A stretch of DNA of 64,000 nt, from positions 191,001 to 255,000 of the forward strand of contig JALECJ010000003.1 of the NCBI GenBank assembly GCA_023515745.1. Reading direction: 5' to 3'. How positions within the stretch are numbered: the first letter of the stretch is position 1; each line of letters opens with the position of its first letter. Source of the stretch: Amoeboaphelidium protococcarum. Its lineage: Eukaryota; Aphelidiomycota; Aphelidea. Made by a program: the position numbers and the translations under genes. Below, in pieces: positions 59,370-64,000 of the stretch. The notes under the pieces are model-generated. The model worked only from the letters and a program-made list of their open reading frames with translations. It was not told where the DNA came from and did not search any database.

Positions 59370-60056
59370 TCATTCAGTTTAAACATTACTGCTCAGCTAT
59401 TAACGCGTCTAAAACTGCATCTTGTCCACTTTGACCGAGTCATCAGAGGCTATATACTTGTACATGTAGACAGTGACGGATTCTGGTTTCACGTCGAGCA
59501 GAGCAAAGGAAGGAACGATTGAGCGAGATCCAGTCAAAGCATTGTACTTCACCTGTGAGCACATGCCTGGATTAAGAAACAATGTATTATCTCTTTCGAA
59601 TGCCACAACACCATCCACTGCAGTTTCATCATTGTATACAAGGATATTAACGTCCAACTATCTGGCTGTCATTCCAAGTTCTTCATTCAGCATCTCTCCT
59701 GCACCAACATCAGATGAGGAGTAGTACAGAGTGGCAATAGAGGACACGACGCCAATCTTGACATTCTCCACACTCACAACCTTGTAGTCTGGTACACTTT
59801 AGTCCTCACTATCCCAAATACTTCTGACCGTGTGCAAGTTGTGACTGATAGACTTTAAGAAGTCAAAAGTCTCTCGCGTCACTAAATTACCGTTGCATAT
59901 TATTGCTCCAATCTTACCAGGAGTCTACATTTAATAAATCATCCAAACGGTAAGACATGGTAAATAATTTATACTTACCAATAGTTTCTTAAATTTACTT
60001 GGTAGATCCACAGATCTATTGGGAATATTTAAATTGCCGCAAATTAAAACTAGCAT
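59370..60056 (-). CDS. VPS29: Retromer subunit VPS29 with degenerate metal site, 210 aa, 2 exons
   Basis: Exons 60056-59979 and 59924-59370; the 54-bp intron ends in TGTAG. MLVLICGNLNIPNRSVDLPS aligns with the VPS29 start MLVLVLGDLHIPHR. KFKKLLTPGKIGAIICNGNL, ETFDFLKSI, KVVSVENVKIGVV and the end region SIVPSFALLDVKPESVTVYM all match the family. VPS29 is a phosphoesterase-fold scaffold of retromer that binds VPS35 and TBC1D5. Here the vestigial metal ligands are replaced: GDLH is GNLN and GHTH is YNDE. A ~15-residue Gln-containing tail precedes the TGA. The intron follows codon 26. Confidence 0.88.
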
Positions 60057-60216
60057 ATTTAATAGTGTGATCAAGTGCCAAGTATAAGGAGAAAGAGGAC
60101 AATCATAACAGTGAATAAGAAGAGCTGAAAATAACTGACAATAAGGTGAAAGTAAAAAGGTGATAATCAAATGTTGTATTTCCGTGCAATGTTCATGAAT
60201 GTAGACTCGTGATCAT

Positions 60217-60685
60217 ATGTAGATTGTTCAGTAAGATGATGAGGTTACTGGATCCTTGGTAGAATTGATGACTACTCGGAAGGTGTTAATTGTGCAGCGG
60301 TTGTAGAACAATTCATCGAACGATCTGTCGCGGAAGGCAGCGTTACGCGTGGAAGCCACGTTGACATTTAATTACGAGGTGGATGGATGTATTAATCTTC
60401 ATCTTCTACTAGGGCGTCTTGTACCAGGGCGACTATATCATCTACAACATTATTATCATTATTACCGACATTTTAACAGCCAAGATCTTCATCAACCAGA
60501 GCTTATTCCACGGTATTGAGTACCCAATCGAGACTCTACTCTTCCTTCTCATACTATTAATCCATTATCGCATCACTCTAGTTTCGACCGCCTGCGAGCG
60601 CTTACTCTCTGTACCTGTTCGGTTGATAACTTTAATCGTTTCTACTCATATGCAAAGGTGTCTTATTTTACACAACACTCACTGA
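60217..60685 (+). pseudogene. Possible small membrane-protein gene with apparent frameshift
   Basis: A TGA-free frame from ATG 60217 (VTGSLVELMTTRKVLIVQ, LSRKAALRVEATLTFNYE) seems to continue in another frame after about 60385. There WMDVLIFIFYQGVLYQGDYI and YPIETLLFLLILLIHYRITL give two hydrophobic helices, ending at TGA 60683-60685. Codons in both halves follow the local bias. Either a +1 shift near 60384, an unusual 34-bp intron, or two unrelated frames explains it. The plan is faintly like small ciliary membrane proteins of the TMEM17/216 type, but I would not name it. A minus-strand frame overlaps and cannot be excluded. Confidence 0.3.
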
Positions 60686-60982
60686 ATCCCACGGAGTTAT
60701 AGTTCCCGAATACTCCATTTTAAGTGTCTACTATATTTTCTATTTATTACTGTTATTAAAGTGAGAACTTTGTAAACGGTAAATCTATGATACTGCAAGT
60801 TAAACTGACAATTTAAAAACTGGTATGAAGAGAAGTCTGTCAAATGAAACAATAAGTTGACCTCTTTGTAGCGGAAAGAGATGTACTTAAAGCAATCCAA
60901 AATTTATACATATTCAGCAATTAAATTTTCTATATTCATGCATTTATTAATACAAAATTGACATCTAGACTTCGCGCATATG

Positions 60983-61297
60983 TCAAAATTAAATTTAAAC
61001 TGGCTAGCGATTGTGTCGATTTTGGGTCAGGAAATCAGATGTAAAAAACTGCAGCACGTACTGAGCAAACGATGATTCTTGATGGAGTTAATTCGACTAC
61101 GATGACCACCGAGAAGATTAGAATTCAAAGACGGAGAATAGCGAACCAGCCAAGCACAGCAGCAGTGATGTACAGTACAGGCAAGGCGGATGCCGAGTCG
61201 CGTAAAATGCATAGAACAGCGCAATCACTATAGACGGATACTCCAAACTGATCATTGGCAGAAATAGCACCGGAATATATTTTGTAATACAGAGCAT
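60983..61297 (-). CDS. Small membrane protein, 104 aa, orphan
   Basis: ATG 61297-61295, TGA 60985-60983. The first ~60 residues form two hydrophobic helices (KYIPVLFLPMISLEYPSIVI; CTSLLLCLAGSLFSVFEF) joined by FYAFYATRHPPCLYC. The remainder is Gln/Ser-rich and hydrophilic, with five in-frame TAA/TAG codons. A TTGTAG just upstream of the ATG could be a splice acceptor, so an earlier exon is possible. No family is recognised. Confidence 0.45.
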
Positions 61298-61454
61298 TAT
61301 ATTCCTCCTACAATTGTATTGTTTTCTTGTTGAGATAAAAAATAATAGGACGTAAATTGATCAGTAATATTGCAGCAGTCAAAAGATAAAGTTTCCTTCT
61401 GTCAACTGATAGAACGCGCCGAAAAGAGAATATCATTGAAGTACCTACCAGAAT

Positions 61455-62105
61455 ATGTTTGGCAGTGGTGGTAAAAATTATGCCTATGCCCCGGTGACTA
61501 CTTCATCTCCACAAGACAATAATCATTAGATGTCGATTTATTATGATGATAATAATGGTAATGATTTCGAATCAGGTGGCCATGATGGTCATAGGTAGTA
61601 GTAGTTTAGATATAGTTTGCAGGATAGATTGGATAGTTGCGTTGGTTGTCTCACCTAAATATATGATGGCGTTATTGACACAATGAGGACCATTGACTTT
61701 GAGTGGTTAACTTGACATCTTGTAATCGTATACGTGTGCGGCATAATGTTCTCAACCGGCTGGTGGATCTGGATTGACGGCATGATATCCATTGGACCAT
61801 CGATCCCAAATCTAGGTGTTGAGGATTATATTTGTGGATTTACCAACACTCTGGGACTCTTTCTGATGAGTCAAGTTAACAAAGCCATGCTCTCAGAAGG
61901 AGTTGTGGAGCGGGGATGGCTTGCTAAGCTTTGCTTTTTCTTTGGTGTTGTCCTGATTGCTGGTAGTCTTGGCGGCTCTATAACGGTGATGGTGGTGAAG
62001 TATAATGGGGGTTCTCTTGGTGTTAGTATTCTAGTGTAGAATATTCTAATATTTGTATCTTCGCTATTACTTTGGACATGTCGCAATTGGGAAGAGTCAC
62101 TTTGA
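61455..62105 (+). CDS. VPS68: TMEM50/Vps68-like four-helix membrane protein, interrupted by one in-frame TGA
   Basis: Frame from ATG 61455 to TGA 62103-62105 (217 codons) with one internal TGA at 61713-61715. A hydrophilic N-tail leads to TIDFEWLT-[TGA]-HLVIVYVCGIMFSTGWWIWI; STGWWIWID is the first-helix signature of TMEM50/Vps68 (FTGWWIIID). Then FTNTLGLFLMSQVNKAML, WLAKLCFFFGVVLIAGSLGG and the final helix before NWEESL. The frame is intact on both sides, and no GT-AG intron can remove the TGA. It aligns near an Arg of the family, so a CGA-to-TGA change would explain it. Vps68 acts in late endosome/vacuole sorting. The gene could be a recent pseudogene, a readthrough gene or a sequence error. 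Confidence 0.7.
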
Positions 62106-62270
62106 TCCTGCTTATGATTATAGTTGATAATTCCAATTTGTCTTAATAGAATGTGATATATATCGTATAAGAGTGAATTACAAGTGTGACTTGATATGCA
62201 TTAATAGATTATGATTGAGAATTGAAAGTCACTTTTCAAAAAATGGGTATTGCAACACACTATACCTTGA

Positions 62271-63320
62271 TCAATCGTCTTCAGCCGCTAATACTCTACT
62301 GTATGGCTACTTGTTACTGAATGTTGCCATCTGGAAACCTTCCCTTGTCAGTGGCGCCTCTAAACTGTCAGTCTCTGGTGCCGCAGCTTGTCTAAATTGT
62401 CCCCTCTAGAGATAGAGCACCAACGCAGCTACAACTGCGCATGCCAGTATTACCGCAGAGATGATGGAGTATATAGAGCCGCCTTTTTCATTGCTGTCTT
62501 TCTTAAGTTCAACACCGGCTGACTACGTGTTAGTGCTTTGAAAGCCTTAAGCTTGCTGCTATACCTAGTTCTTTTGAATTGATGCCCTTCTAGTAATAAT
62601 ATCAGGATTATCATTGATCATGTCTTCAGGCTCTTCAGGTTCATTTTCATCATCCTGGTACTAAACTTCTTCATATAGTTGACTAACCGCGTCAGTAGGA
62701 ACGACTTATCTCTACGCGTCAAAAGTCAAAGCTTAATCAGGCTATACAGTGGGAGTGACAAGAGGCGGTAGCGTGAAACCAGAAGCCAGGAGAGCTGTGC
62801 TAGTTTCTTCGTCAATAATATCGGAAGGAATTGTTTGATATTACTAGTCAGTTTCACTATCACTGTCCAGTTATACTCCATCAGCAGATATTTCAATTTC
62901 TGCATTGTCAGGTTGTTCCTTGACAGCTTCTTCAGTGTAATCTTCAGCCACAGCGGCGTATTCAGTTGCAGTCGAGTTCAGATTGACCGTTGCTGTTTGA
63001 GCGTTATCAAGTTTGACAGTTTCAACCGTTTCAGCGACGCGATCTTCGTTCTCAACTTCCACATCATCAACATCAGACTGGATGGCCTCATTCACAGAAT
63101 CATCATTAGTAACATCTTCAAGTTTATCATTAGCGGCAGAAATCTCTGAGTTGACATTTTAGAATGATTCGGAAGTTGATAGCTCAGGAGCGGTATCAGC
63201 AATAGTTTCCATATCAACAACATTGTCTGAGGAATACTCTTGTCTTTTCACGAGCGGAGATGCAACAACCAAAGCCAGAAGAGTAATCAAGCACAACAGT
63301 CCGAGCAGAAGAGTCTTCAT
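62271..63320 (-). CDS. Acidic type I membrane protein, 349 aa, orphan
   Basis: ATG 63320-63318, TGA 62273-62271. A signal peptide (MKTLLLGLLCLITLLALVVA) is followed at residues 25-26 by a Lys-Arg pair before QEYSSD, a Kex2/furin-like processing site. The ectodomain (to ~265) is rich in Asp, Glu, Ser, Thr and Val, with few aromatic residues. A membrane helix (~280-303, YSIISAVILACAVVAALVLYL) and a ~45-residue cytosolic tail with PYSRV close it. No family is recognised. It may be a surface proteoglycan-like or sorting-receptor-like protein. Confidence 0.68.
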
Positions 63321-63542
63321 ATTAAAGGCAAATATTTTGATATAAGTGAGTCGGATATAAATGCGAGTGTTAATATAAATATCAATATCAGAATGAAGAA
63401 AGGATGGTGACTGAGAGTGCAGGGTATTAAAAGTTTTGAACGCGCGTGACGATTGTTTTGAAACAGGCAACGGGGAAATAAGAAACACGTCATCTACAGT
63501 ACTTCCTATAACGAAATATATCTCTCGTATCATATTAAGTAA

Positions 63543-64000
63543 TCAATCTTATTTCGTGTCAGCGGCTGGAGACCTTATGTTCAAATCACCCAAAGCACAT
63601 CTAGCTTCTTCAAAGCGATCAGCAAAGTTAAAACTCTCTTAATTCCCAATATTTGAAATCAATTGATCTTTAGAAAGACCGCTAGCCTTGATCAACGCAG
63701 CCATAGGATCAAACTCATACGCTGATAATCCCCAACTCTCTGCGGGCTTTCCGTCATTGACTAGATTCAAATTAGTCACTTTCAATGTTCGCTTCCCCGT
63801 AATAGCACATCGCGACTATACCATAGAGTCATTATATCCCTCAGAAATAGGCGACTTGTACTCTAGTGTGTGCATGACGCGCTCGTTGTGCTACATCGTA
63901 CTATGTTCCGGCTTCTCTTTAACGACATTGATGTATTTCTTATTCGCCTTGAGAGGATCACGCGTTATCTAAACATAGCCATCCATGAGCGCGTATATAC
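63543..64000 (-). CDS. MRP7: Mitochondrial ribosomal protein bL27m, 5' truncated at window end
   Basis: The frame enters at the right edge and ends at TGA 63545-63543 (151 codons present). The first residues IYALMDGYVQITRDPLKANK and KYINVVKEKP match the bL27 core (compare 'LFAxxDGxVxFxRD..RKYVxV' of fungal MRP7). The ~120 residues after the core form a long C-terminal extension (WGLSAYEFDPMAALIKASGL), as found in fungal mitochondrial L27. The N-terminal GGQ-like glycine-rich segment and the import signal lie outside the window. The core homology is short, so the call is good but not certain. Confidence 0.72.

Noticed and set aside
60230-60710. Minus-strand frames opposite the 60217-60685 gene candidate (for example MEYSGTITPWDS... 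and a frame ending KDPVTSSSY)
   Set aside because: Each is partly gene-like, but no combination gives a recognised protein or convincing splice sites; recorded as an alternative only.
60697-60900. 67-codon minus-strand ORF beginning MDCFKYISFRYKEVN
   Set aside because: AT-driven composition, no homologue, and no consistent splice link to a neighbouring exon.
1-64000. Ciliate origin suggested by the TAA/TAG = Gln code
   Set aside because: Chitin synthase with a motor-like domain, UreF, Pho8-type phosphatase and the overall gene set fit Holomycota; gene density and intron style also do not require a ciliate.

Overview
This window is a gene-dense piece of a nuclear genome from a unicellular eukaryote with a variant genetic code. 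Conserved proteins (DNA polymerase alpha, alkaline phosphatase, uL18, histone H1, FANCI and others) read through many in-frame TAA and TAG codons. These fall where Gln is tolerated or expected, and the reading frames all end at TGA. I therefore annotated with TAA = TAG = Gln and TGA as the only stop. A standard-code reading would shatter most of these genes. The gene content points to Holomycota, meaning fungi and their protist sisters: a chitin synthase with an N-terminal myosin-motor-like domain, a vacuolar Pho8-type alkaline phosphatase, an opisthokont-style histone H1, a urease accessory factor UreF and a Crinkler-type (CRN) effector header. An algal-parasitic aphelid (Amoeboaphelidium-like) or an early-diverging fungus fits best. 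That is inference, not a database match.

Layout. 1-6.5 kb: end of an M14 carboxypeptidase, an orphan Gln-rich protein, a Crinkler-like protein, a two-PAS protein and alkaline phosphatase. 6.6-16.5 kb: POL1, ARP8, cytochrome c1 and a secreted serine protease. 16.7-26.3 kb: an ankyrin-SAM protein, eL14 and uL18, SRP receptor beta, a secreted orphan, a CPSF6-like RRM protein, a ROMO1/Mgr2-like protein and histone H1. 26.8-38.7 kb: a CCX/NCLX-type Ca2+ exchanger, a SAP-SAP-VMP1 fusion, PRI2, RPB6, HAS1 and POL5. 38.8-44.2 kb: FANCI, UreF and the F1 delta subunit. 44.5-48.4 kb: two tandem copies of a secreted Pro-rich protein with a bacterial-looking Ca2+-binding C-terminal domain. 49.3-57.2 kb: a 1072-residue orphan and a large chitin synthase. 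57.9-64 kb: a third Pro-rich paralogue, VPS29, two small membrane proteins, a TMEM50/Vps68-like gene with one in-frame TGA, an acidic type I membrane protein and mitochondrial bL27 running off the end.

Gene structure. Most genes have no intron. Where introns occur they are 48-70 bp, and 13 of the 14 short ones end in TGTAG. Genes are closely packed on both strands, and many share divergent promoters. A GAAAC(A/G)G element, often near ACGCG, recurs upstream of S-phase genes (POL1, PRI2, histone H1, FANCI). I saw no tRNA, rRNA, CRISPR array or intact transposon.

Themes. One theme is housekeeping: replication and repair (POL1, PRI2, FANCI), chromatin (ARP8, H1), ribosome biogenesis (HAS1, POL5, eL14, uL18, bL27m) and mitochondria (cyt c1, F1 delta, ROMO1). 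The other is a set of secreted or surface proteins that would suit a parasite or phagotroph: CRN header, V8-like protease, three Pro-rich RTX-like proteins, a secreted orphan and an acidic type I protein.
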